DNA of 22,391 nt from a virus, in the IMG/VR virus record IMGVR_UViG_3300045136_000441, positions 1-22,391 of that record; one strand, written 5' to 3'. Position 1 is the first letter of the stretch. Every line of letters starts with the position of its first letter. Under the pieces are notes generated by a model. It saw nothing but the letters and a program-made list of their open reading frames with translations, was not told where the DNA came from and ran no database searches. Positions 4,499-12,057 of the stretch are shown here, in pieces. Both the position numbers and the translations under genes were made by a program.

Positions 4499-5804
4499 GT
4501 GCGGGATCACGCTCGATCCGTGGCAGGAGCTGGTGGTCGAGGAGCTGCTGCTCGAACGTCCCGGCGGACAGTGGGCCGCGTTGGAGACGTGCGTCGAGGT
4601 GCCGCGCCAGAACGGCAAGAACGTCGTCCAGGAGGCGATCGAGCTTGCCGGCCTGGTGCTGTTCGGTGAGCAGCTCGTCATGCATTCGGCGCACCTGTTC
4701 TCGACGGCGTCGGAGCACTTCACGCGGATGCGGAACCTGTTCGAGCAGGTGCCGTTGCTGGCGGAACGGCTCGACGCCGTGTACACCGCGAACGGGAAGG
4801 AGTCGCTCGTGCTGCGCGGCGGTGCCCGTCTGCGGTTCTTCGCGCGGTCGCGAGGCGGCGGCCGTGGATTCAGCGGCGATCGGCTCGTGTTCGACGAAGC
4901 GTTCTCCCTGGACTCGTCAGCGTTGGCGGCGATGATGCCTGCACTGTCGGCACGGTCGACAGAGGTTCCTGGCCCGCAGGTGATGTTCTTCTCGTCGCCG
5001 GCGATGGCGGACTCGGCCGTGTTGCACAACCTGCGTCAGCGTGCGGCGGACGGCGCGCCACGGGTCGCGTACCTCGGCTGGCTGAACGAGCCTGGCACGG
5101 ACCCAACCGACCGTGACGCCTGGTATCGCGCGAACCCTGGGCTCGGGGTGCGGATCTCCGAGGAATGGGTGGAGACCGAGCTCGCAGCGATGTCCCCCGA
5201 GGACTTCGCGCGGGAGCGGCTCGGGATCCCCGAGGTGCCGGACGAGACCGCAGACGTGTTCGGTCCCGGCCGCTGGGGTGCCTGTCAGGACCCGCAGTCG
5301 ACGATCGACGGCGTCCCGACGTTCGCGGTGGATGTCGCTCCGGACATGACCTGGTCGTCGATCGCGGTCGCCGGCCGACGCACCGACGGTCTCTGGCATG
5401 TCGAGCTCGTCGAACGCCGCCCCGGCACCGGCTGGGTGACCAGCCGGCTCGTGCGGCTCGCCGCGGACCACGCGACCGGGATCTGGCTCGACCCGTCGGG
5501 GCCGGCCGCGGTGCTCGAGCCACGGCTGGTGCAGGCGGGCGTGACGGTCCGGCCGTTGCCGGGCGGCCGGATGGCGCAGGCGTGCGCCGCCTTCCAGGAC
5601 GCTGTCCTGTCCGGGACGCTCCGACACCTCGGGCAGGGGCCGCTTGACGCGGCGGTCGCGGGAGCACGGGTTCGTCGTCACGGCGACTTGTGGCGATGGG
5701 CTCGTGTGTCCACCTCGGTCGACATCTCGCCGCTGGTTGCGGTGACCGTCGCGCTCGCCGCCGCGTCCGAAACTGCCGTGGACATCGTGGAGGCGGTCTG
5801 GTGA
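4389..5804 (+). CDS. terL: Terminase large subunit
   Basis: This is the packaging motor ATPase and nuclease, 471 residues. Residues 29-50 give AEAIELARECGITLDPWQ, the conserved adenine-binding region. Walker A is VPRQNGKN (71-78), and Walker B is RLVFDEAF (165-172) with catalytic Glu170. A MFFSSPA segment at 199-205 is motif III, the coupling motif. The C-terminal RNase H-like nuclease begins at FAVDVAPDMTWSSIAV with acidic Asp315 and Asp319. Length is normal for this actinophage family. ATG 4389 keeps the conserved Pro...VP leader. GTG 4434, with AGGAG 6 nt upstream, is a good alternative giving 456 residues. The stop overlaps the next start as GTGA. Confidence 0.93.
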   Translation: MSSRTVVRRGSQEPTVLHVPGDGRRGAGAEAIELARECGITLDPWQELVVEELLLERPGGQWAALETCVEVPRQNGKNVVQEAIELAGLVLFGEQLVMHSAHLFSTASEHFTRMRNLFEQVPLLAERLDAVYTANGKESLVLRGGARLRFFARSRGGGRGFSGDRLVFDEAFSLDSSALAAMMPALSARSTEVPGPQVMFFSSPAMADSAVLHNLRQRAADGAPRVAYLGWLNEPGTDPTDRDAWYRANPGLGVRISEEWVETELAAMSPEDFARERLGIPEVPDETADVFGPGRWGACQDPQSTIDGVPTFAVDVAPDMTWSSIAVAGRRTDGLWHVELVERRPGTGWVTSRLVRLAADHATGIWLDPSGPAAVLEPRLVQAGVTVRPLPGGRMAQACAAFQDAVLSGTLRHLGQGPLDAAVAGARVRRHGDLWRWARVSTSVDISPLVAVTVALAAASETAVDIVEAVW

Positions 5805-5941
5805 GAGACATCGGGTCGACGGTCCTCGAGCTCGTCGGGCTCGGGCTGCTCGTCGCCGCCGCGGCGACGATCCACACGACGGTCGGGATCGCCGCCGCCG
5901 GCATCGCCTGCGTGCTGCTCGGATGGCTGCTGGCACGATGA
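5801..5941 (+). CDS. Small two-helix membrane protein between terminase and portal
   Basis: A 46-residue product starts at GTG 5801, which overlaps the terminase stop (GTGA). Two hydrophobic stretches, about residues 8-22 (LELVGLGLLVAAAAT) and 27-43 (VGIAAAGIACVLLGWLL), make it a likely hairpin membrane protein. Its TGA overlaps the portal ATG (ATGA, 5938-5941), so it is fixed on both sides by coupled starts and stops and is very likely real. Very small membrane proteins occur at this place in related actinophages, without known function. It is not holin-like by position. Confidence 0.7.
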   Translation: MRDIGSTVLELVGLGLLVAAAATIHTTVGIAAAGIACVLLGWLLAR

Positions 5942-7098
5942 GCCTGTTCGTCCGTCGCCGTGAGCGCCGCAGCCTCGACAGCCTCGCCGACATTCTCGCC
6001 GAGACCCGCGGGACCGTCTCGTGGGCTGGGGTGCCGGTCACGACCGACACGGCGATGCGCCAGTCGGTCGTGTGGGCATGCGTGAACCTGATCGCCGACC
6101 TTGGCGCGACCCTGCCGCTCGGCGCCTACCGGCGTGGCACGTCCGTGCCGCTCGACCCGGTCGTCCCGCCACCACCGATCGTCGCGAAACCGTCGGAGGT
6201 TGTCGACGCGACATCATGGCGCCGGCAGGTGTTCCTGTCGTGGCTGCTGCGCGGCAACGTGTTCGGGATCGTCCAGCAGCTTCGCAACGGCTGGCCGACG
6301 ATGATCGAGCTGCTCAACCCCGACCAGGTGCGGGTCCGACAACCGACGCGTGGCGGCCCACCCGAGTTCACCGTCAACGGGGAACGGGTCGAACGGTGGC
6401 CGGCCGGGGACCTGTGGCACGTACCGGGACTCGTGCTGCCCGGTTCGCCGCTCGGCGTGTCGGTCATCGAACATGCGGCGCAGACGATCGGTACCCGCAC
6501 CGCCGCGCAACAGTTCGGTGCCCGCTGGTTCGACAGCGGCGCACACCCGTCCGCGATCCTGAAGACCGATCAGCGGATCGACGAGGAACAGGCCCGGCTG
6601 ATCAAGGAACGGTTCATCGCGGCGGTGCGCGGCAGACGCGAACCGGCCGTGCTCGGCCTCGGGCTCGACTACCAGCCGATCCAGGTCGACGCCGCCGACG
6701 CAAAGTTCCTGGAGACGATCGACGCGCACGCCGAGGACATCGTGCGGTTCTTCTTCCCGTCGTTCGTCCTGTCGATCGGGCAGTCGTCGATCACCTACCA
6801 GAACGTCGAACAACGTGGTCTCAACCTGCTCACCTATGACTTGGACCCGTGGTTCGTGCGGCTCGAACGGGCGATGACGAACCTGCTGCCTCGCGACCAG
6901 TACGTGCGGATCACCCGCGACGCGTTGCTGCGGACCGACACGCTCACCCGCTACCGGCTGCATGATCTCGCGTTGCGTGGCGGCTGGAAGAACCGCGACG
7001 AGATCCGGGCGAAGGAGGAGCTGCCGCCGATCCCGGGCGGCGAAGGCAACGAGTACCTGTGGCCGCCGTATCGCACATCGATCGAGGAGGACCAGTGA
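5938..7098 (+). CDS. Portal protein (HK97 gp3-like)
   Basis: This 386-residue protein forms the dodecameric ring at the unique capsid vertex, through which DNA enters and leaves. The N-terminus has the family signature of alternating beta and helix: MRQSVVWACVNLIADLGATLPLGAYRRG. Then come LLRGNVFGIV, MIELLNPDQVRV and DLWHVPGLVLPGSPLGVSVIEHA. The wing and stem region is followed by ITYQNVEQRGLNLLTYDLDPWFVRLERAM, a conserved C-terminal segment near the clip, and KEELPPIPGG. Length is typical. ATG 5938 is chosen for the ATGA overlap with the preceding stop. Its TGA overlaps the protease GTG. Confidence 0.93.
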   Translation: MSLFVRRRERRSLDSLADILAETRGTVSWAGVPVTTDTAMRQSVVWACVNLIADLGATLPLGAYRRGTSVPLDPVVPPPPIVAKPSEVVDATSWRRQVFLSWLLRGNVFGIVQQLRNGWPTMIELLNPDQVRVRQPTRGGPPEFTVNGERVERWPAGDLWHVPGLVLPGSPLGVSVIEHAAQTIGTRTAAQQFGARWFDSGAHPSAILKTDQRIDEEQARLIKERFIAAVRGRREPAVLGLGLDYQPIQVDAADAKFLETIDAHAEDIVRFFFPSFVLSIGQSSITYQNVEQRGLNLLTYDLDPWFVRLERAMTNLLPRDQYVRITRDALLRTDTLTRYRLHDLALRGGWKNRDEIRAKEELPPIPGGEGNEYLWPPYRTSIEEDQ

Positions 7099-7937
7099 AA
7101 CTCGATCTCGACCGTGAGACCCTGCTGTCGTTCGAACGGCCACGTGCCGAACGTGCGTCGACCGCCGGCTACGAGCTGCGGGACACGACCGATCCGGACA
7201 CCGTCAGGTTCGAGGGGTACGCGTGTGTCACCGATGTCGAGTACCCGATCGCCGGTGGCGTGTGGCCCGGCTGGATCGAGATGGTCGCGTCCGGCGCGTT
7301 CCGCAAGACTCTCCGTGAACGAGCTGACGTCGCGTTCTTGGTGAACCACACGGGCATGTCGCTCGCCCGCACCAAGTCCGGGACGTTGCGGCTCGAGGAA
7401 CGGACGGACGGGACCCCGACCGGCCTGTGGGTGTCGGCCGATCTCGACAGGCGGATGCAGCCGGTCGCGGACCTGCTCGTCGCGTCCGCCCGTGGCGACA
7501 TCGACGAGATGTCGTTCGCGTTCCGGGTCATCAAGGACGACTGGTATGACGACACGGGCCGGCCGTCCGACGCGGTCGAGGGCACCCGCCGCGTGATCCG
7601 CGAGGTCAGTCTCGCGAAGGGCGATGTGAGCGTCGTCAACTACGGAGCGAACCCGGCGACCGCCGGCGCAGGGTTCCGGGCGCTCGAACAGGCGCTCGCC
7701 GAACTGCGGTCGGGACGCATCCCGTCGACCGATCTGCTTGCCGACCTGCGTGAGCTGCTCGCCCCGGTCGTCGACGCACCGGTTGTCGACGCACCGGACG
7801 GCGGCGCCGCCGCCCAGCCGGCGGCGGCGCCGTCCGAACCGGACCCGTCCGGCACGTCTGACGGCCTGCCGTTCGAGGCCGCGCACGTCCGGGCCGTCCG
7901 GTTCCGCCACCACGGGCGGGCCCTCGCGCTACGCTGA
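7095..7937 (+). CDS. HK97-family prohead maturation protease
   Basis: This is a serine protease (peptidase U35/S78 type) of 280 residues that cleaves the scaffold domain off the capsid protein during maturation. Core motifs are RFEGYACVTDVEYP, the catalytic histidine in FLVNHTG and the catalytic serine in DIDEMSFAFRV. SVVNYGANPATAG ends the domain. Residues from about 210 on are a linker rich in Pro, Ala, Val and Asp with a duplicated V-V-D-A-P and a GAAAQPAAAP stretch. GTG 7095 overlaps the portal stop and has GGAGG 4 nt upstream, so it is preferred over any upstream start. It lies directly before the capsid gene it serves. Confidence 0.92.
   Translation: MKLDLDRETLLSFERPRAERASTAGYELRDTTDPDTVRFEGYACVTDVEYPIAGGVWPGWIEMVASGAFRKTLRERADVAFLVNHTGMSLARTKSGTLRLEERTDGTPTGLWVSADLDRRMQPVADLLVASARGDIDEMSFAFRVIKDDWYDDTGRPSDAVEGTRRVIREVSLAKGDVSVVNYGANPATAGAGFRALEQALAELRSGRIPSTDLLADLRELLAPVVDAPVVDAPDGGAAAQPAAAPSEPDPSGTSDGLPFEAAHVRAVRFRHHGRALALR
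7803..7831. repeat. 12-bp perfect inverted repeat inside the protease 3' end
   Basis: GGCGCCGCCGCC (7803-7814) and GGCGGCGGCGCC (7820-7831) pair perfectly around a 5-nt loop. Three further pairs extend the stem outward. It encodes the Ala/Gly/Gln/Pro linker. It is stable enough to affect mRNA decay or ribosome progress, but codon bias for Ala alone could generate it. Confidence 0.55.
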
Positions 7938-7951
7938 CGGCAACAACTGAA

Positions 7952-7968
7952 CTGTCCGAGCCGGACAG
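7952..7968. promoter_or_regulatory. Short perfect hairpin upstream of the capsid gene
   Basis: CTGTCCG (7952-7958), loop AGC, CGGACAG (7962-7968). It lies in the 93-bp gap between protease and capsid, the longest gap in the head module, about 60 nt before the GGAGG ribosome site. No T-run follows, so a simple terminator is unlikely. It may be an mRNA-stabilising 5' hairpin or a processing site for the abundant capsid message. Confidence 0.45.
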
Positions 7969-8030
7969 CGAGCCGGACCGAACGGCCACTCGCGGACGAC
8001 CACTCGGCGCAACACACACGTGGAGGAACG

Positions 8031-9413
8031 ATGGACCTTCTCGATGTGCTGCGCGCCGAGCGGCGTGCACGCTACGACTCCCGTCAGGCCGTCCAGGCCG
8101 AGATGGACCAGCTGCTCGAGCAGGTCGGCGCCGAGCAGCGCAACCTGAACGCCGACGAGACCGTCCGGTTCGAGGCGCTGTCCGCGACGATCACCGAGCA
8201 CGACGAGGCGATCGGCCAGCTCGACGAGCGCATCGAGCTGATCGTCGAGCACCGTGCCCGTGCCGAGGCGGCCGCCGCGGCCGCGGCCCGCTGGGGCGGC
8301 CCGGCCGACGACACGGCCCGTCCGGTCCAGGTCCGCAGCGAACCCGCCGTGTACTCGCGGGACGCGGAACGTCGACACGGCGTGTCGTTCTTCCGGGACC
8401 TCGTCAACGCGTCGCACGACCCGTCGGCCGCGGAGCGGCTCCGCCGCCATCAGGCGCAGGCGGAGGTCGAGACCCGTGACGTCGGCACCGGCGCGTTCGC
8501 CGGGCTCGTCGTCCCGCAGTACCTGACGGATCTCGTCGCGCCGGTCCGCCGGGCCGGACGTCCCGTCGCGAACATCGCTGCGCGTCACCCGCTGCCGCCG
8601 TCCGGCATGACCGTGAACATCTCGCGGATCACGACGGGTTCGTCCGCGGCCGCGCAGGCGTCGGAGAACGCGGCCGTGTCCGAGACCGACATGGACGACA
8701 CGCTGCTGACGGTGAACGTGCGGACGATCGCCGGACAGCAGGACGTGTCCCGCCAGGCGATCGAGCGCGGTGTCGGTGTCGACGAGATCGTCCTCACCGA
8801 TCTCGTCACCGCGTACAACACGACGCTCGACAACCAGATCCTCAACGGCGACGGCACCTCGGGGACGCATCTCGGAATCCGGTCGACGTCGGGAATCGTG
8901 TCGGTCACGTACACGGACGCGTCGCCGACCGCCGCCGAGCTGTACCCGAAGCTCGCCGACCTGATCCAGCAGATCCAGTCGTCGGTGTTCCTCGGCATCT
9001 CCCACTTCGTGATGCACCCGCGTCGCTGGTGGTGGATCGCGAAGGAGATCGGGTCGACGTTCCCGTTCCTGCAGATGCCGGCGACGGCACCGCAGGTCGC
9101 GGGCAACGCGGGCGACACGAGCTACGAGTCGTCCGACCGGCTGCTGTTCGGTGTGCCGGTCGTGCTCGACGGGAACATCCCGACGAACCTCGGGGCGGGC
9201 ACGAACGAGGACGTCATCCTCGGTGTGACCGCGTCCGAGCTGCACCTGTGGGAGCAGGAGGACGCGCCGCTGTTCGTCCGGGCCGAGCAGACCGCGGCCG
9301 GGAACCTGACCGTCAAGTTCGTCGTGTACGGCTTCAGCGCGTTCACGGCGGGCCGCTACCCGGCCGCGCACGGCACGGTCGGCGGCACCGGTCTCGTCAC
9401 CCCGACGTTCTGA
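8031..9413 (+). CDS. Major capsid protein (HK97 fold) with N-terminal scaffold domain
   Basis: The product has 460 residues, with GGAGG 5 nt before ATG 8031. Residues 1-85 are a charged coiled coil (LRAERRARYDSRQAVQAEMDQLLEQV, ATITEHDEAIGQLDERIEL), the delta scaffold domain normally removed by the protease. An Ala-rich linker follows. From about residue 150 the capsid core runs (GTGAFAGLVVPQYLTDLVAPVRRAGRPVANIAA), with VSRQAIERGVGVDEIVLTDL, DNQILNGDGTSGTHLGI and FVMHPRRWWWIAKEIG. GVPVVLDGNIPTNLG and the C-terminal KFVVYGFSAFTAGRYP close the fold. The sequence matches actinophage members of this family. Strong hairpins flank the gene on both sides. Confidence 0.94.
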   Translation: MDLLDVLRAERRARYDSRQAVQAEMDQLLEQVGAEQRNLNADETVRFEALSATITEHDEAIGQLDERIELIVEHRARAEAAAAAAARWGGPADDTARPVQVRSEPAVYSRDAERRHGVSFFRDLVNASHDPSAAERLRRHQAQAEVETRDVGTGAFAGLVVPQYLTDLVAPVRRAGRPVANIAARHPLPPSGMTVNISRITTGSSAAAQASENAAVSETDMDDTLLTVNVRTIAGQQDVSRQAIERGVGVDEIVLTDLVTAYNTTLDNQILNGDGTSGTHLGIRSTSGIVSVTYTDASPTAAELYPKLADLIQQIQSSVFLGISHFVMHPRRWWWIAKEIGSTFPFLQMPATAPQVAGNAGDTSYESSDRLLFGVPVVLDGNIPTNLGAGTNEDVILGVTASELHLWEQEDAPLFVRAEQTAAGNLTVKFVVYGFSAFTAGRYPAAHGTVGGTGLVTPTF

Positions 9414-9422
9414 CCCGATCGG

Positions 9423-9464
9423 CGGTCCCGGGCCGGGTCCCCTGCCTGGCCCGGTCCGGGACCG
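9423..9464. terminator. Long stem-loop just after the major capsid gene
   Basis: CGGTCCCGG (9423-9431) pairs perfectly with CCGGGACCG (9456-9464). Pairing continues inward (9432-9438 with 9455-9449, two G-T wobbles) to a 10-nt loop, about 16 pairs in all. TCCCCC follows rather than a T-run. It may be a partial or T-less terminator, or a 3' barrier that stabilises the capsid mRNA and lowers downstream expression. Confidence 0.65.
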
Positions 9465-9486
9465 TCCCCCGGCACGAGGAGCACCG

Positions 9487-9693
9487 ATGGCGGACGCAGA
9501 ACCGACCAGAGACGCGCTGCTCGCAGCGCTGAAGCGCGAGCTCGCCGGCTATGTCGCCAACGGCAACGAGGACCGTGCCGCGCAGGTGCGACGCGAGATC
9601 GCCCGGCTCGTCGGCACGGCCGAGACGACCGTTGACGACCGGACCGAACAGGCCGTGCCGGAACGGCCACGTCAGACCCGCCGGCGGACCTGA
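9487..9693 (+). CDS. Small head-module protein, unknown function
   Basis: This 68-residue product has GAGGAG before ATG 9487. It is mostly a charged helix (RDALLAALKRELAGYVANGNEDRAAQVRREIARL) followed by a basic disordered tail (ERPRQTRRRT). The pattern resembles the short helical proteins often found directly after the capsid gene in actinophages. A role in head completion or decoration is possible but not shown. It sits right after the strong stem-loop, 3 bp before the connector gene. Confidence 0.7.
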   Translation: MADAEPTRDALLAALKRELAGYVANGNEDRAAQVRREIARLVGTAETTVDDRTEQAVPERPRQTRRRT

Positions 9694-9696
9694 CCG

Positions 9697-10311
9697 ATGC
9701 CGATCGTCAACGGGTACGCGACGGTCGGCGAAGCGCAAGCATGGTTGTCCGCACCGGCCGGTGACACGCAGGTGCTGGAACGTGCGATCGAGACCGCGTC
9801 CCGAGCGATCGACGATCTCTGCGGCCGGCGTTTCTACCGCGACACCGGCACGAGTGCCCGCGTCTACGGTGCCGGGCACATCTCGTTCGACCGCCGGACC
9901 CTGTGGGTCGATGACATCGCGACGACCAGCGGCCTTGCCGTCGCAACCGACGAGGACGACGACGGCACGTTCGAAACGTCATGGCCGACAGCCGCATGGG
10001 AGACACGGCCGGTCAACGGTGTCGTCGGTGGACGGTCAGGATGGCCGGTAACCGCGTTGGTGGCAGTCGATCGGTCGTGGCCATCGGTCCGGTACCGGTC
10101 GCCCGTCCGGGTGACCGCACAGTGGGGATGGCCGGAGGTCCCGACGGAGGTCCGTCAGGCCTGCCTGATCGCGGTCACCGACCTGTTCAAGCTGCGGGAA
10201 GCGCCGTTCGGAGTCGCGGGCTTCGGCGACTACGGCGTCCTCCGCGTCCGCGAGAACCCGGAGGTGCGTAGGCTGCTCCGGCCGTTCGTCCGGACCGTGG
10301 GGATCGGCTGA
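9697..10311 (+). CDS. Head-tail connector (HK97 gp6-like)
   Basis: The protein has 204 residues. The N-terminal helices (TVGEAQAWLSAPAGDTQVLERAIETASRAIDDLCGRRFY) and the closing WGWPEVPTEVRQACLIAVTDLFKLREAPFGV are the conserved parts of the gp6 adaptor family, whose members form a ring below the portal. A beta-rich insertion between them (residues about 50-140, with ARVYGAGHISFDRRTLWVDD) is typical of actinophage versions. The C-terminus ENPEVRRLLRPF also fits. The stop overlaps the next start as TGATG. Confidence 0.85.
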   Translation: MPIVNGYATVGEAQAWLSAPAGDTQVLERAIETASRAIDDLCGRRFYRDTGTSARVYGAGHISFDRRTLWVDDIATTSGLAVATDEDDDGTFETSWPTAAWETRPVNGVVGGRSGWPVTALVAVDRSWPSVRYRSPVRVTAQWGWPEVPTEVRQACLIAVTDLFKLREAPFGVAGFGDYGVLRVRENPEVRRLLRPFVRTVGIG

Positions 10312-10724
10312 TGGACCTCACCCTGATCCGTCACCGGCTCGCGGAACGGCTGTCGACCGTGCTCGGAGAACCGATCTACCGGCATCCGACGGACAGTCCG
10401 GCGGCACCATGCGGGGTGCTCCATGCCGCATCCGACCCGGCGTATGTGGAACCGCATGACGCCATGCATCGAGGGCTCGCCACGATCAATCTCGTGCTCG
10501 AGCTGCTCGTCCCGTATGTCGACCCGCAGTCCGCGCACGACCAGCTCGACGAGTGGGTACCCGTCGTGATCGACACGCTCGAACCGTCCGGCACGTCCGA
10601 GACGCTTGACGGGCTCGTCCATCACTGCACGGTCCGGCAGGTGAGTGGCGTCGCGGCACGAGACGTCGCCGGGACACGACTGCTCGGCCTGGAGATTACG
10701 GTCGCGGTCCGCACGACACGTTAG
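10311..10724 (+). CDS. Putative tail terminator or head-closure protein
   Basis: The product has 137 residues. The beta-strand pattern ATINLVLELLVPYVDPQSAHDQLDEWVP, then VVIDTLEPSG, and a C-terminal TVRQVSGV...TRLLGLEITVAV resembles tail-terminator (gpU-like) proteins. These cap the tail tube and join it to the head. The recurring LLG-x-E-(I/L)-T-V-x-V ending is a good pointer but not proof. It is coupled to the connector gene by TGATG. Separate head-closure and tail-terminator genes are usual; only one candidate is visible here. Confidence 0.6.
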   Translation: MDLTLIRHRLAERLSTVLGEPIYRHPTDSPAAPCGVLHAASDPAYVEPHDAMHRGLATINLVLELLVPYVDPQSAHDQLDEWVPVVIDTLEPSGTSETLDGLVHHCTVRQVSGVAARDVAGTRLLGLEITVAVRTTR

Positions 10725-10734
10725 GAGCAACAAC

Positions 10735-10899
10735 ATGATGGTGCGTGTGAAGGTGTTGGCCGGTGAGGTCGCCGACACGGGCCCGGGCGGGATCGTCGAG
10801 CTCGACCCAGAACGGGTGAACATCGACGCGCTGGTCGCCGCCGGGCTTGTCGAGGTCGTGCCCGAACGCAAGAGCCGCCGTGAGCCGGAGCAGTCCTGA
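10735..10899 (+). CDS. Small protein of the head-tail joining region
   Basis: This 54-residue product starts at ATG 10735, chosen because AGGAG lies 7 nt upstream. An N-terminal beta strand (VRVKVLAGEV) is followed by a GPGGIVELDPERVNIDALVAAGLVEVV motif: a turn, then a helix ending in Ala-Ala-Gly-Leu. The motif is common in very small actinophage structural-region proteins of unknown role. The tail is basic (ERKSRREPEQS). The stop overlaps the next ATG as TGATG. Confidence 0.7.
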   Translation: MMVRVKVLAGEVADTGPGGIVELDPERVNIDALVAAGLVEVVPERKSRREPEQS

Positions 10900-11633
10900 T
10901 GGCGACGTTCGTACTGCGCGACGTCAACCTTTGGGTGCATTCACTCGACGCGACCGCGCAGCACAACCGGGTGGCACTCCGGGCTACCGTCGAGGAGAAG
11001 AATGCGACGACGTTCGCGTCGCAAGGCTGGACCGAACGGCGCGGTGGCGTCCGCGACGTGGAACTCGCCCACATCGGGTTCCAGGACCATGCTGCCGGCT
11101 CGTCGTCATTGGACGCGACGGTCATGCTGCTGCAGGCGTTGCAAGCCCCGTGCGTCGTGACCGTCGCCGAGTCGAACACGCAGGCGGCCCGCACGTACGG
11201 GTTCGTCGGCCGGAACTTCGAATGGACGCCGGTCGAGGCGACACACGGGGAGATGGCCGGTATCGCCGGCGCTGTCAAAGGTGGCGGGAACAGTGACGGG
11301 CTCGTACGCGGGTCGCTGATGCTGCCACGCCAATCGGTCAACACGACGATCACCGGGACCGGCGCGAACCTCGGGGCGGTCAGCTCAACACAACGGCTGT
11401 TCGCCACGACGCACGTGTTCAGTGCGGGCACCACGATCACCATGGTCGTCGAATCCGACGACAACTCGGGGTTCAGCTCCCCGACGACACGCATGACGCT
11501 CGGGCCGTTCACGGCGGCCGGCGCGTCATGGGCGACACCGGTTGCCGGGCCGATCACCGACAACTGGTGGCGTGTGAGAGTGTCCGCGATCACCGGCACG
11601 TTCATCGTCGCCGTCACGGTCGGAATCCAGTAG
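10899..11633 (+). CDS. Tail tube protein, long form with C-terminal domain
   Basis: The protein has 244 residues. Residues 1-135 form a tail-tube domain (MATFVLRDVNLWVHSLD, VEEKNATTFASQGWTERRGGVRDVEL, LDATVMLLQAL, GFVGRNFEWTPVEATHGEMAGI). Residues about 140-244 form a separate beta domain with NTTITGTGANLGAV, VVESDDNSGFSSPTTRM and WWRVRVSAITG. This architecture occurs in actinophage tail-tube proteins. The N-terminal domain aligns along its whole length with the next gene, so the two are tandem paralogues. The C-terminal domain probably decorates the outside of the tube. Confidence 0.75.
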   Translation: MATFVLRDVNLWVHSLDATAQHNRVALRATVEEKNATTFASQGWTERRGGVRDVELAHIGFQDHAAGSSSLDATVMLLQALQAPCVVTVAESNTQAARTYGFVGRNFEWTPVEATHGEMAGIAGAVKGGGNSDGLVRGSLMLPRQSVNTTITGTGANLGAVSSTQRLFATTHVFSAGTTITMVVESDDNSGFSSPTTRMTLGPFTAAGASWATPVAGPITDNWWRVRVSAITGTFIVAVTVGIQ

Positions 11634-11643
11634 GAGGGAAGAA

Positions 11644-12051
11644 ATGGCAACGTACGTCGCGCTCGATCATCGGATCACGATCAACTCGGTCAACCTGTCG
11701 TCCGCGGTCCGGAAGGCCACGCTGCAGGTGTCGGTGAACGAGGTCACCGACACGGCGATGGGCGACACGTGGGTGTCGCGCCTCGGAGGCCTGCGTGACT
11801 ACCGGCTGACCGTCGAGTTCAACCAGGACTTCGCGGCATCGCAGGTGGACGCGACGCTCTGGCCGCTGCTCGGCACGGTCGTCGCGTTCACGGCCCGGCC
11901 GACGACCGGCGCGATCTCGGCGACGAACCCGGAGTATCAGGGCAGCGTGCTGATCACCGACTACACCCCCATCGAGGGGCAGGTCGGTGACCTCGCCATG
12001 TTCTCCGTCACGTGGCCCGGGTCTGGCCCGTTGACGCGTGCCACGAGCTGA
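11644..12051 (+). CDS. Second tail tube protein, short form
   Basis: This 135-residue product has GGAGG before ATG 11644. It parallels the upstream tail-tube domain: MATYVALDHRITINSVNLSS against MATFVLRDVNLWVHSLD, then GDTWVSRLGGLRDYRL against ASQGWTERRGGVRDVEL, VDATLWPLLGTV against LDATVMLLQAL, and ITDYTPIEGQVGDLAMF against FEWTPVEATHGEMAGI. It lacks the C-terminal beta domain. One protein may be the tube and the other an initiator, capping or minor tube subunit; which is major cannot be told from the sequence. Confidence 0.72.
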   Translation: MATYVALDHRITINSVNLSSAVRKATLQVSVNEVTDTAMGDTWVSRLGGLRDYRLTVEFNQDFAASQVDATLWPLLGTVVAFTARPTTGAISATNPEYQGSVLITDYTPIEGQVGDLAMFSVTWPGSGPLTRATS

Positions 12052-12057
12052 CCACCA

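Noticed and set aside
7929-9371. Long minus-strand open frame opposite the capsid gene
   Set aside because: It is an Arg/Asp/Val-rich mirror of high-GC coding DNA with no recognised domain. The plus strand encodes a full capsid protein.
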